This document shows positions 54,785 to 63,643 of a DNA stretch of 64,000 bases, one piece after another. Made by a program: the position numbers and the translations under genes. The notes beneath the pieces are model-generated. The model was given only the letters and a program-made list of their open reading frames with translations, ran no database searches and was not told where the DNA came from. The DNA comes from Ilex aquifolium. Taxonomy: Eukaryota; Streptophyta; Magnoliopsida; Aquifoliales; Aquifoliaceae. The stretch lies in contig OX637391.1 of assembly GCA_951799425.1 (NCBI GenBank), forward strand, positions 11,666,551-11,730,550, given 5' to 3'. Position 1 is the first letter of the stretch, and each line of letters starts with the position of its first letter.

Positions 54785-56091
54785 TGGTAGTACCTCTTCA
54801 AGTGCTCGGCATTCCATGGATGGAGCAAAATTTTCCCCTCAGAACTCTGTATCTTGTAGGTGTTTGGCCTCACCACTTTTGTTATGAGGTAGGGTCCCTC
54901 CCAGTTCAGTCCCAGCTTTCCTTCTCGTGAATCCTTTGTGGCGAGGATCACTTTCTAAAGGACCCAGTCTCCTGATTGGAAAGAACGAGGCTCCACCCTC
55001 GAATTGTAATATTTTGCCATACGACGCTTGTACTCCGCGTTGCGGACCACAACCATCTCCCTTGCCTCCTCTACCAGGTCGAGGTTGATGCGGAGTCCTT
55101 CCTCATTGGTAACAGGGTTGTGGTGTTGGACCCTTAGAGAATGCACTCCGATCTCCACTGGAATGACTGCCTCAGTTCCAAAGGCGAGGGAGAAAGGGGT
55201 TTCTCCGGTTGGAGTTCTTGGTGTGGTCCGATAGGCCCATAATACGCCCAGGAACTCGTTGACCCAAATACCTTTTGCCTTTTCGAGCCTTGTCTTTAGG
55301 TTGCGTAGCACCGTTCTCACCATGACCTCTGCCTGCCCGTTTGCCTGCGGGTGCGCCGAGCTGGAATGAGGTTGCTTTATTTGAAGGTCTGAGCAGAAGG
55401 AGTTCAGGAGCTTGTTGTCGAACTGCTTGGCGTTGTCGCTGACAATGGCGTGGGGTATTCCAAAGCGACAGATCAGAGTTTTCCAGATGAAATCTTTCAC
55501 CTTGATGTCTGTTATTTTTGCTAAGGGTTCTGCCTCCGCCCATTTAGTGAAGTAGTCCACCGCTACTACCACGAACTTGCACTGTCCTTTGCTGAGAGGT
55601 AGGGGGCCTAGGATGTCGATGCCCCATTTAGAGAAGGGCCATGGACTTGTGACGACTGTGAGCTCTTCTGGCGGTTGTCTGGGCACAGTGGCGAAGCGCT
55701 GACATTTGTCGCACTTTTTGGCAAATTCCTGGGCGTCCCTCACCAAACTAGGCCAGAAGTAGCCTTGCCTGAGTGTCTTGTGGGCGAGGGAGCGTCCTCT
55801 AGAATGATTCCCACAAATCCCCTCATGGATCTCCCGCAGGGCATAGTTTGCCTCTTCGGGTGAAAGACACCTTAGCAATGGCAAGGAGTAGTTTTTCTTG
55901 TACAGAATGTCTTGCAAGATGGTGAACTTGGAGGCTCTCATCCTGAGCTTCCTGGCTTCCAGAGGGTCATCAGGCAACGCACCCTCCTGGAGGTATGCCT
56001 TTATTGGGGTCATCCAGTTTGCCTCGGCAGATGCACAGTTGACACTTGTAGCTTCCACGTCTAACTTGCTTGGTTCTAACTGGTGACCCAT
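54785..56091 (-). CDS. Integrase region of Tat element B
   Basis: The HHCC zinc-binding domain (HEGICGNH ... CDKCQRF) is followed by the catalytic core with the three acids (D in WGIDILGPLP, D in IVSDNAKQFD, E in NGQAEVMVRTVL). Then come AYRTTPRTPTGETPFSLAFG and the C-terminal end GPYLI ... HPWNAEHLKRYY. It would insert the DNA copy into the chromosome. It converges with the accessory ORF, their ends being about 260 bp apart. Confidence 0.88.
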
Positions 56092-56115
56092 GAGTGTTGG
56101 TCCTAGTGGGGCTTC

Positions 56116-56526
56116 TCAGGACGAGGCGAGCCTGGCCAGCGCATCGGCGGCCATGTTCTCCTCCCTTGGGATGTGGGTAATTTGAAAACTTTTGAACTTG
56201 ACGACCAAGGCTTTTACCATGGTAAGGTACTCCTGCATTCTAGTTCCCTTTGCTTCGAACTCGCCCTTTACTTGGTTGACTATTAGCTGAGAGTCGCTGT
56301 GAGTGATTAGGTGTTGAGCCTCCATCTCGATTGCCAACCTTAGTCCAGAGAGGAGGGCCTCGTATTCCGCCTCATTGTTGGAGGCGATGAAGTGAAGCTT
56401 CACAGCATACTTGATGGGAGTGCCATCGGGGCTGATTAGGATTAAGCCAGCCCCACCTCCTTCGCGGGTTGATGATCCATCCACATAAAGCTTCCAGAGC
56501 AACGAAGATGAGAGTTCAGAGAGCAC
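56116..56526 (-). CDS. Second (archaeal-type) RNase H of Tat element B
   Basis: Reads WKLYVDGSSTREGGGAGLIL, ASNNEAEYEALLSGLRLA, THSDSQLIVNQVKGEF and ENMAADALARLASS, the four acidic motifs D-E-D-D of an RNase H fold. An extra RNase H upstream of integrase is the diagnostic of the Tat lineage. It presumably helps degrade RNA in the RNA-DNA hybrid. Confidence 0.88.
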   Translation of the reverse strand: MLSELSSSLLWKLYVDGSSTREGGGAGLILISPDGTPIKYAVKLHFIASNNEAEYEALLSGLRLAIEMEAQHLITHSDSQLIVNQVKGEFEAKGTRMQEYLTMVKALVVKFKSFQITHIPREENMAADALARLASS

Positions 56527-56534
56527 TTAGGGAG

Positions 56535-56870
56535 TCAGGAAACCGAGATTGGGTGGTAAGGCTCCAGGCTGGGCACCTGAGGAGGGGGTTTGGGCGCCCG
56601 GGGTAGAGGTTTGGGCGCTAGGGATGGAGGCCTGGGCGCCTGAGGAGGAGCTTTGGGCACCGGGGGTAGATGCCTGGGTGCCCGGGGAGTAGTTCTGGGC
56701 GCCAAGAAGGGAGGCCTGGGCGCCAAAGAGGGGTTAGGCGCCTGAGGAGGAGCTCTGGGTGCCAGGGGTAGAGGTATGGGCGCCCGGGGAGGAGTTCTGG
56801 GCGCCAATGAGGGAGGTCTGGGCGCCTGGGAGTGTATGGGCGCCTAGACTAGGCGCCTGAGTGTCTTCGT
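56535..56870. repeat. GGGCGCC-rich decapeptide-coding repeat in pol
   Basis: About ten units of roughly 30 bp built on CTGGGCGCC(C/T)GAGGAGGAG and TTGGGCGCC(C/T)GGGGTAGAG words. On the element strand it reads GAQTS(S)PGAH-type decapeptides, a low-complexity linker between the ordinary RNase H and the second RNase H. No other pol region in the window has it. Confidence 0.85.
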
Positions 56871-57482
56871 CAGGTACCACCTTGCTTCGGGTGGTCAGGC
56901 TCGTCTGAAGCGTGGAATGCTCATTGTCCTCCTCTACGGGTGTAAGCTCAGCAACAAAGTCTGCCAAGACTTGTGCTTTGATTGCCGCCCTTGGTTGGTA
57001 CCGGATATCAAACTCGCCTAGTTCCACTGCCCATTTTAGGAGTCTCCTGGATACAACTGGTTTTCCCAACACTCTCTTTAGTGGCTGATCTGTGATGACA
57101 ACAACAGTGTGACTCTGGAAGTAGTGCCGCAGGCGCCTAGCTGTTGAAATGAGGGCCAGTGCTAATTTTTCTAGCTCTGAATATCTGATCTCCGATCCCC
57201 GATATGCCCTGCTTACATAATAAATTGGCATTTGTACCCCGTCACTGTCTCGGATGAGGACAGAGCTCACTGCCGATGGGGAAGCAGAAAGGTATAGATA
57301 TAAAGTTTCACCAGTTTCGGCGTGTGAGAGGAGTGGAGGTATAGCCAAGTAGGCTTTGAGCTTTTGGAAGGCTTCCTCTGCCTCAGGTCCCCACTCGAAG
57401 GCCTTTTAGAGAATTTTGAAGAAAGGCAGACATTTGTCTGCAGATTTGAAAACGAACCTATTGAGTGCTGCAATTCTCCCAT
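56734..57482 (-). CDS. Connection and RNase H domain of Tat element B
   Basis: Contains the plant Ty3/gypsy RNase H wording LYLYLSASPSAVSSVLI, PIYYVSRAYRGSEIRYSELEK, VVITDQPLKRVLGKP and LLKWAVELGEFDIRYQPR, followed by ADFVAELTP and the start of the GAQ/GAH linker repeat. It removes the RNA strand after reverse transcription. Confidence 0.85.
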
Positions 57483-57594
57483 TGAGGCGCTGGAGCTCCT
57501 TGGTTGAGGATGGCGACTTCATATTTAAGATTGCCTTGATTTTGCCGGGGTTCGCCTCAATTCCTCTCTGGTTGACCATAAAGCCAAGGAACTT

Positions 57595-60561
57595 TCATGA
57601 GCCTACGCCAAATGCGCACTTTTTAGGATTCAACTTCATGTGGTATGACCTGAGAACGTTGAAAGTTTCTTGGAGGTGGTCAATATGTTTTGCTGCTGCG
57701 AGACTCTTCACCAGCATGTCGTCCACATATACCTCTATTGTTCTCCCGATCTGTGACTGGAACATCTTGTTCACCAGTCGTTGATAGGTTGCTCCTGCGT
57801 TCTTCAAGCCAAAGGGCATGACCTTGTAGCAGTTGGTTCCCTTTGGAGTGATGAACGATGTCTTCTCCTGGTCCGGGGGGTGCATGCTAATCTGGTTATA
57901 CCCAGAATATGCATCCAAGAAGGTGAGCAATTCATGCCCTACTGTGGAGTCAATGAGGAGGTCGATTCGTGGTAGTGGGTAGCTATCCTTCGAGCACGCC
58001 TTGTTGAGCTCAGTAAAGTCGACGCAGAGGCGCCACTTCCCATTAGCTTTAGTCACCATCACCACATTTGAGAGCCACTCAGGATAGGCTACTTCTCTGA
58101 CCGCTCCGTTCTCTATCAACTTTCCCACCTCCTTTTTCATTGCTTGGGCCCTTTCAGTGGAGGCACCCCTTAGTTTCTGGCGAACAGGCTTGTGGTGAGG
58201 GTCGACGTTGAGGCGGTGGGTGGCGACCTCAGGGTCGATGTCTTCCAGGTTCGCATATGACCATGCAAAAATGTTCATGTTACACTTTAAGAAGTCTATG
58301 AGCTGGCGGACCAGATCTTCAGAAAGGGAAGAGCCAATATACACTTTTCTGTCTGGATGCTCCACATCCAAGGTTACTGGGGTGAGCTGCTCGACTGGTT
58401 CTCCTCTTTCTACAATGGCGTCATCCCTTGGGTCGAGGACCTCCACTTGCAGTACCTCATGTGGCTTCCTTGCCTTCATAGAGGAGACGTAACACACTCT
58501 TGCAGCTACTTGATCTCCCCGGACCTCTCCGAATCCGTTCGGGGTTGGAAAGCGGAGAATGAGGTGGTAGGTAGAGGGCACCCCTCTTAGAGTGTTGAGA
58601 GCAGGTCGCCCTAGAATGATGTTGTACGCTGAAGGGCAATCAATCACCAGGAAGTTGACCATGATTGTGGAATTTCGAGGTGCTACGCCTGTAGTGACTG
58701 GTAAGGTAATGGACCCTAGGGGATACACCTTCTCCCCGGAGAACCCAATGAGGGGTGACCTGATAGGCTGTAGTCTCTCCCTGCCTAAGTTGAGCTTATC
58801 ATAAGCCTCTGCGAACAGGATATCCACAGAGCTACCGCTGTCCACGAGAATTCTCCGCACTTGGAAGTTGGCGACGGTCATTGTGAGCACCAGAGGGTCT
58901 TCATGGGGGTGCTGGATTCCCTCCAAATCTTTGTCTGAGAAGGATATAACTTCGCTATTGCCATGCTTGGGCGCCTTAGCTGGGCGCAATTCGTCAGGAT
59001 GCCTAGCTTTCCTGGCATGAGCCTTCATAGCGGAGAAGGATTCTCCTCCCCCTGCAAGCCCTCCGGAGATGGTGTGAATTTCTCCGATGGGCGGCTGGCC
59101 CTCCTGATTACAAGGTGGCGCCGGTGTCTGTCCTCTACGGGCAACATATTGACGCAGGTGACCCCGTTGGATGAGCTCCTTAATCTGTCTTTTGAGGTCA
59201 TAGCAGTCGTCGGTGTCGTGGCCATGGTCGCGATGGAAGCGACAATACTTGTTCGGACTCCTACGATTTGGGGGAGACTTCATTCTCCCTGGCCACTTTA
59301 CTGCGGGGTCATCCTGAATTTGTAATAGGATGTGCCCGACAAAGACGTTGAGGGGAGTGAAGGCTTGTCGCTCTCTCTGGGGAGCGGGACCGAGACGGTC
59401 TTTGGCAGGTATCCTCTTTGTCCTGCTGCGCTTGTTATTACTCTCTTTTTTGTCGTCTCTGTCCCTTTCCTTCCTTTTCTCCTCAGTTCTCAATGACTCA
59501 CCTCGTCTGGCCCTTGTAATGTCTTCAGCATTCATGTATTTCTGGGCCTTTGCTAGTAACTCAGGCATGCTTTTTGGTGGGCGCTTCATCACCGAGAAAA
59601 GGAAGCTCGATGACCGGAGGCCTCCCAGGAAGACGGTCATGCTTACCTTTTCATCTGGCTCTTCGACCTGAAGGACCTCCTCATTAAAACGAGTGAGGTA
59701 GCTTCTCAGGCTCTCATCTCTTTCCTGCTTTATGCTTAGCAGGTGTGTGGCAGGCTTCTGGTGGCGACGTCCTCCAATGAAGTGTGACACGAAGGACCTA
59801 CTCAGCTCAGCAAATGAGCCAATGGAGGCGGGGGAAATCTTGGCGAACCACTGTCGAGCGGATCCCTTTAAGGTGGTGGGGAACGCTCGACACATGATTT
59901 CGTCCGGGACATTGTGCAACTGCATCAAGGTCTTAAAGGTTTCAAGGTGGTCCAGCGGATCCTTCTTACCATCAAAGGTCTCGATGGATGGCATCTTGAA
60001 TTTCTGAGGAAGTGGATAGTTTGCTACGTTAGGTTTGAAAGGTGTTTCAGTTCGACTTACCAGGTAGTCTACTGTTTTGGGTCCCTGTGCCTTCATGGCG
60101 TTGAAGACATCACCCAGCTGATTCTGCACTTCCTTAATTTTTTCATCCCACTGCTTGGGAGGTCCTCTGGAATTACCACGGAAATGACTCTCATGCTCCA
60201 TGCTTTGGTTTTCACCCTCATCCTCTTGGAGAGGAGGGTCTCCACCATGGGGAGTAGGAACAGGGGCTGGAAGAGGAGGTGCCTCATGGTGGGCCCCCCT
60301 TGGCTGGGCGCCCAAGGGTGGGGCGCCTAAGGGGGCGCCCGGAGGGGGAGCTTCTTGATGACCAGGGAGTGGAGCTCCTCTAGCTTGAGGTCTGGGTTGC
60401 GCTCTTCCTTGTTGCCCGAGCATCAACTGCAGAATCTGTTGGTTCTGGGCTATAAGTTGTTGCATGGTGTCCAGCATCTGCTGTGCATTTGGGACCGGAT
60501 TGGCGGGTGGAGGAGGAGCAACCTCTTCTTCTCGCACAAGATTGTCCTCAGAGGGATTCAT
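57595..60561 (-). CDS. Gag-protease-reverse transcriptase frame of Tat element B
   Basis: A single open frame of 988 codons starting MNPSEDNLVREEEVA. An N-terminal Pro/Gln-rich part with GGGCGCC-coded repeats leads to the gag core (FDGKKDPLDHLETF, KGSARQWFAKI, SFAELSRSFVSHFIGG). Then follow the zinc-finger variant YCRFHRDHGHDTDDCYD near residue 440, the protease motif ILVDSGSSVDILF near 570-590, and reverse transcriptase with GKWRLCVDFTELNKAC, FLDAYSGYNQIS, MPFGLKNAGATYQRLV and the catalytic YVDDMLVKS near 940. Gag and pol lie in one frame, as in most Tat elements. This is the best preserved retroelement coding region in the window and may supply proteins to the nearby gag-only element. Confidence 0.92.
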   Translation of the reverse strand: MNPSEDNLVREEEVAPPPPANPVPNAQQMLDTMQQLIAQNQQILQLMLGQQGRAQPRPQARGAPLPGHQEAPPPGAPLGAPPLGAQPRGAHHEAPPLPAPVPTPHGGDPPLQEDEGENQSMEHESHFRGNSRGPPKQWDEKIKEVQNQLGDVFNAMKAQGPKTVDYLVSRTETPFKPNVANYPLPQKFKMPSIETFDGKKDPLDHLETFKTLMQLHNVPDEIMCRAFPTTLKGSARQWFAKISPASIGSFAELSRSFVSHFIGGRRHQKPATHLLSIKQERDESLRSYLTRFNEEVLQVEEPDEKVSMTVFLGGLRSSSFLFSVMKRPPKSMPELLAKAQKYMNAEDITRARRGESLRTEEKRKERDRDDKKESNNKRSRTKRIPAKDRLGPAPQRERQAFTPLNVFVGHILLQIQDDPAVKWPGRMKSPPNRRSPNKYCRFHRDHGHDTDDCYDLKRQIKELIQRGHLRQYVARRGQTPAPPCNQEGQPPIGEIHTISGGLAGGGESFSAMKAHARKARHPDELRPAKAPKHGNSEVISFSDKDLEGIQHPHEDPLVLTMTVANFQVRRILVDSGSSVDILFAEAYDKLNLGRERLQPIRSPLIGFSGEKVYPLGSITLPVTTGVAPRNSTIMVNFLVIDCPSAYNIILGRPALNTLRGVPSTYHLILRFPTPNGFGEVRGDQVAARVCYVSSMKARKPHEVLQVEVLDPRDDAIVERGEPVEQLTPVTLDVEHPDRKVYIGSSLSEDLVRQLIDFLKCNMNIFAWSYANLEDIDPEVATHRLNVDPHHKPVRQKLRGASTERAQAMKKEVGKLIENGAVREVAYPEWLSNVVMVTKANGKWRLCVDFTELNKACSKDSYPLPRIDLLIDSTVGHELLTFLDAYSGYNQISMHPPDQEKTSFITPKGTNCYKVMPFGLKNAGATYQRLVNKMFQSQIGRTIEVYVDDMLVKSLAAAKHIDHLQETFNVLRSYHMKLNPKKCAFGVGS

Positions 60562-60605
60562 GGATTTGACAAAGAAGATTTTTTAGAAGTGAGAACTTTG
60601 TCGTT

Positions 60606-60625
60606 TCCCACAGATGGCGTCAAAC
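60606..60625 (-). other. Primer-binding site of Tat element B
   Basis: On the element strand the site reads GTTTGACGCCATCTGTGGGA. It is the same site as in element A and the gag-only element with two differing bases. Confidence 0.75.
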
Positions 60626-61206
60626 TGATGATGCACAAATCGGTTTGCACACCACAGTCAAGTGAACAATGTAAAATGCAGAAAAATGAGTAAAGAGAAA
60701 GAAGACAATGTTTATAGTGGTTCGGTCAACAAGGCCTACGTCCACTTTCAATGGCTAAGTTTGCCGGGAACTTTATTAACTCCGGTGTGTAGGGAGATAA
60801 GAGAATTACAAGAGAGATGAGAGATGAGCTTGAGTTTTTATTAGATGCCCCCCAAGTGATGGGGAAGCTTACAATTTATAATCGTCTGCATAGTAATTGA
60901 ATGGGTAGTTTGATGGTCATAACGGATTGTAGGAACTTAATAGCATTAAACAGCTTGACGACCTCTCCTCTCCTTGACGACCTCTCCTCTCCTCTCCTCA
61001 ACTGGCAAGGGAGTACTCTCCAAAGGTCTTTGGCCAAATGATGAGTGAATGTTGACTTCCCCCAAGCGGCCCGGATGCTCCCTTAGTGGAGTAGCTCCCT
61101 AATGAGCTTGACCGGTCTGGACCACTTAGGGCCTGCTTGGTCTTCTACGAGCTTGGGCTTTTTTGGGCTTTATACCTGGATTGGATTGTTTGGGCCTGGC
61201 CCATCA
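60626..61206 (-). mobile_element. 5' LTR of Tat element B
   Basis: 581 bp, nearly identical to 50488-51062. By-eye comparison shows about 15 substitutions and two or three small indels. Confidence 0.93.
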
Positions 61207-61211
61207 ACAAC

Positions 61212-61569
61212 TATTTTTTTGTAGGTATCCAGCTAGTGATTATGAGCAATTATTTTAAGGAATTTGACTTATTTCCTAGTTGGTAAACTTATCTTTTGGT
61301 GTTTGGTGAATGTAATTGTAATGTCTTTTTTGTCTTGAACAATGGTATAAAATATTTGCCTATAGATGACTCTCATTTGCTCACAAGCATAACAACACTA
61401 AAACTTTCATAGATTACACCAAAAATTACAACTAAAACTTCCATATATTACACAAACAAAATACAACTAAAACTTTCATCTCAGCATACTGCCTAACATA
61501 GAGCACACAAATAACAAACATCAGTAACCCTATCTTCATCATCGTCGTCGTCATCGCGTCTTGTTTAGC
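61212..61569. other. AT-rich stretch between Tat element B and the zinc-finger fragment
   Basis: No gene or bounded element seen. AACTAAAACTT and CATATATTACAC-like phrases are repeated around 61390-61480. Confidence 0.45.
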
Positions 61570-61875
61570 TTACTTAGCTTCAAGTAGTAGTACTCTCGCA
61601 CTTAATATATTGAAATGATCATCAACATCCTCAACCATTGTACAACGCTCTTTTCCGAGGTTGACCGGAACTTTACTCGGCATCCATGTTGCAATGATTC
61701 GAGTACACCATGCCAAAAAATTACCACCCTTGTCCTTACAACCCTTATCCTCACACACTCAATATAACCTCCATTTTGATGGCTTCTCGGACTCAACAAC
61801 TTTAATAGAGACTTTTCGCCCAAATCCACAATATTTTACAGTGAATCGTAAGTCTAGTGTTTCCCGTCCTCCCAT
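61570..61875 (-). pseudogene. GRF-like zinc-finger protein fragment
   Basis: From the ATG at 61873-61875 the minus strand reads MGGRETLDLRFTVKYCGFGR, then KWRLY, an in-frame TGA, then VCEDKGCKDKGGNFLAWCTR and an end at 61570. The pattern CGxG ... Y-x-VC ... C ... F-x-AW fits the GRF-type zinc finger (a CHCC-like finger found on nucleic-acid enzymes and on many small plant proteins, some linked to transposons). The stop lies two residues before the second zinc ligand, and the residue it replaces is not conserved. It may be a pseudogene or a mobile-element passenger. No intron or neighbour helps. Confidence 0.4.
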
Positions 61876-62050
61876 ATTACTTGAAGATGATATTATCACA
61901 TACCTACATATTCACAATAATATACAATTTTTTAAAAATAAAAAATGAAAAAATCAACCAAGTATAACCAGTCAAATAGAATAAAAAACAACCTCAAATA
62001 GCAGATGGTGGAATCAATTATTTATATAAAGTGATACAATGTGAAGATAC

Positions 62051-62434
62051 CTGGGGCCTGTTTGGTTTGCGTTTCAAAAACAGGTATCCGAAAACAGTTT
62101 TTGAGAAGAGTTTTAAGAAAATAGTTTTGATATTTTTTGAGATAAAAAACTTGTTTGGTTAGATGATTTCAAAAACAATTTTACAGAACAGAAAATAGTA
62201 AAACCTGTTTGGACAGCCTAAATATATGTTTGAACAGTAATTCAAACATTAATAAAAAAATATAAGAAAGTTATTTTTAGATTGATAATTTCATAAAAAA
62301 AAATTCAATAAACCAAACTTTAAAATATAATATATATTATAATATATAAATTAATATAATATTTATATATTATAATATTCTATTATATTATAGTTATATA
62401 TTATATAATATATTATATAATATATATATATATG

Positions 62435-62472
<38 letters not shown>

Positions 62473-63010
62473 TCGTATATATAAATTCGTAGATAAATAT
62501 ATACATATATATACCAATTTATATATATATTTATACATATATATATTTATATACGAATTTATAAATATATATATATGAATTTATAAATATATATATGTAT
62601 AAATATATATATATTTATATACGAATTTATATATATATACGAATTTTAATAATATTATATAATATAATATTTATATATTATATTATAATATTATATAATA
62701 TATTAATATATATATATATTATATATTATGAGAGAGAGGAAGAAGTAAAAAAAAAAAAAGAATGAAGAAATTTGCTCCTAAGGAGACTCGAAGGGCAGAC
62801 CTCATTAAAGTCCAAAATTGTTCTCCTTGTTTTCAAAATTTTCAAAAAAAACTCCGAAAACAAGCTAGACTTGTTTTCTGTTTCTTTGACTCAATTCTCA
62901 AAATTTTCTAAAATTTGGAGAACAAAAAAGCTAAACAAACAGGTTTTGGGTGTTTTTGAAATTTTGAGAACAAAAAACAGTTTTCGAAACACAAACCAAA
63001 CACGCCCCTG
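62051..63010. mobile_element. hAT-like MITE with TIRs and a long (AT)n core
   Basis: The left end CTGGGGCCTGTTTGGTTTGC and the reverse complement of the right end CAGGGGCGTGTTTGGTTTGT match over about 30 bp, continuing as GTTTCAAAAAC versus GTTTCGAAAAC. The GTTTGGTTTG wording is typical of plant hAT-like MITEs. The interior has a (TA)n-rich block (62330-62730), a GA tract and the motif GGAGACTCGAAGGGCAGACC, also seen in the region at 12940-12990. No target duplication was identified. No coding capacity. Confidence 0.65.
62330..62730. repeat. (TA)n-rich block with ATACGAATTTATA motifs
   Basis: About 400 bp of nearly pure AT, mostly TATATA, with ATACGAATTTATATAT and its inverse repeated several times. 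Such sequences form cruciforms and are unstable. Confidence 0.9.
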
Positions 63011-63189
63011 ATTTTTTTTTCTCCTTCTCCTATTTTTCCCTTTCCCTTTCCTTCTTCCTCTTCACGTTTCTTCAGTCTGCCTCCATAGCCAACCTCCATA
63101 TCCAAAGGATAACTCATTAAATAATGGGAGAGTTAGGATATTTTGGTGTATTATTGCATTTGGAATTTTAGGAGGGAAATAGAAATATG

Positions 63190-63480
63190 TTAGGGCATCT
63201 CCAACCCAAACTCAAATCTTGATTCAAATTTAAATTTGAGTAAAAAAATATAAAAAAATTTGCTCCAACTTTGACTCAAACTTATACCAAATTAAGAGAC
63301 TCAAATTTTTATACAAATCAAGGGAGACTCAAACTCATATTCAAATATTTAATTGTGAGATTTTACTCTTTTTTAAAGATCCAATGATCATCTTTATACT
63401 TTTTTAAATTTGAATTTCTCTTTCTTTAAATTTGAGTTTCTCTTTCTTTAAATTTGAGTCTCCCATTATAAAATTCCAAT
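63190..63480. mobile_element. Tourist-like MITE remnant
   Basis: The left end GGGCATCTCCAACCC (from about 63193) is the conserved start of plant Tourist/PIF MITEs. It is followed by CTCAAA and AAATTTGAG words repeated in both orientations. No matching right end was found, so it is truncated or diverged. Confidence 0.4.
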
Positions 63481-63528
63481 TCCAATTCCATTCATTCTTC
63501 TCCTCCAAACAAACATACCCTGGGTATA

Positions 63529-63566
63529 TTCGTAATTCGTAATCCGTAATCCGTAATCCGTAATCA
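63529..63566. repeat. Five-unit 7- to 8-bp tandem repeat (CGTAATC)
   Basis: CGTAATTCGTAATCCGTAATCC... repeats CGTAAT(C/T) five times about 80 bp upstream of the start codon of the last gene, probably in its promoter or leader. Confidence 0.85.
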
Positions 63567-63643
63567 TACATATCGGGAAGCAGCCTTACCTCTTTGCTCT
63601 GCAAAACGGTGCTCAGTCACTCTCTCACTTCCCAGTTCTCACC

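Larger units (their letters stand above)
50488..61206 (-). mobile_element. Tat-lineage Ty3/gypsy retrotransposon B with antisense accessory ORF
   Basis: Two LTRs (60626-61206 as 5' LTR, 50488-51062 as 3' LTR) enclose about 9.5 kb. On the minus strand it has the primer site, gag, protease, reverse transcriptase, RNase H, second RNase H and integrase. Between integrase and 3' LTR, on the plus strand, is an accessory ORF (51733-54520). Antisense accessory ORFs at this place are known in Tat-lineage elements. The flanks ACATC (50483-50487) and ACAAC (61207-61211) look like a 5-bp target duplication with one change. LTRs differ by about 2.6% by eye, so the age is of the order of one to two million years. 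It looks nearly complete, with roughly five breaks in pol. Confidence 0.93.
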
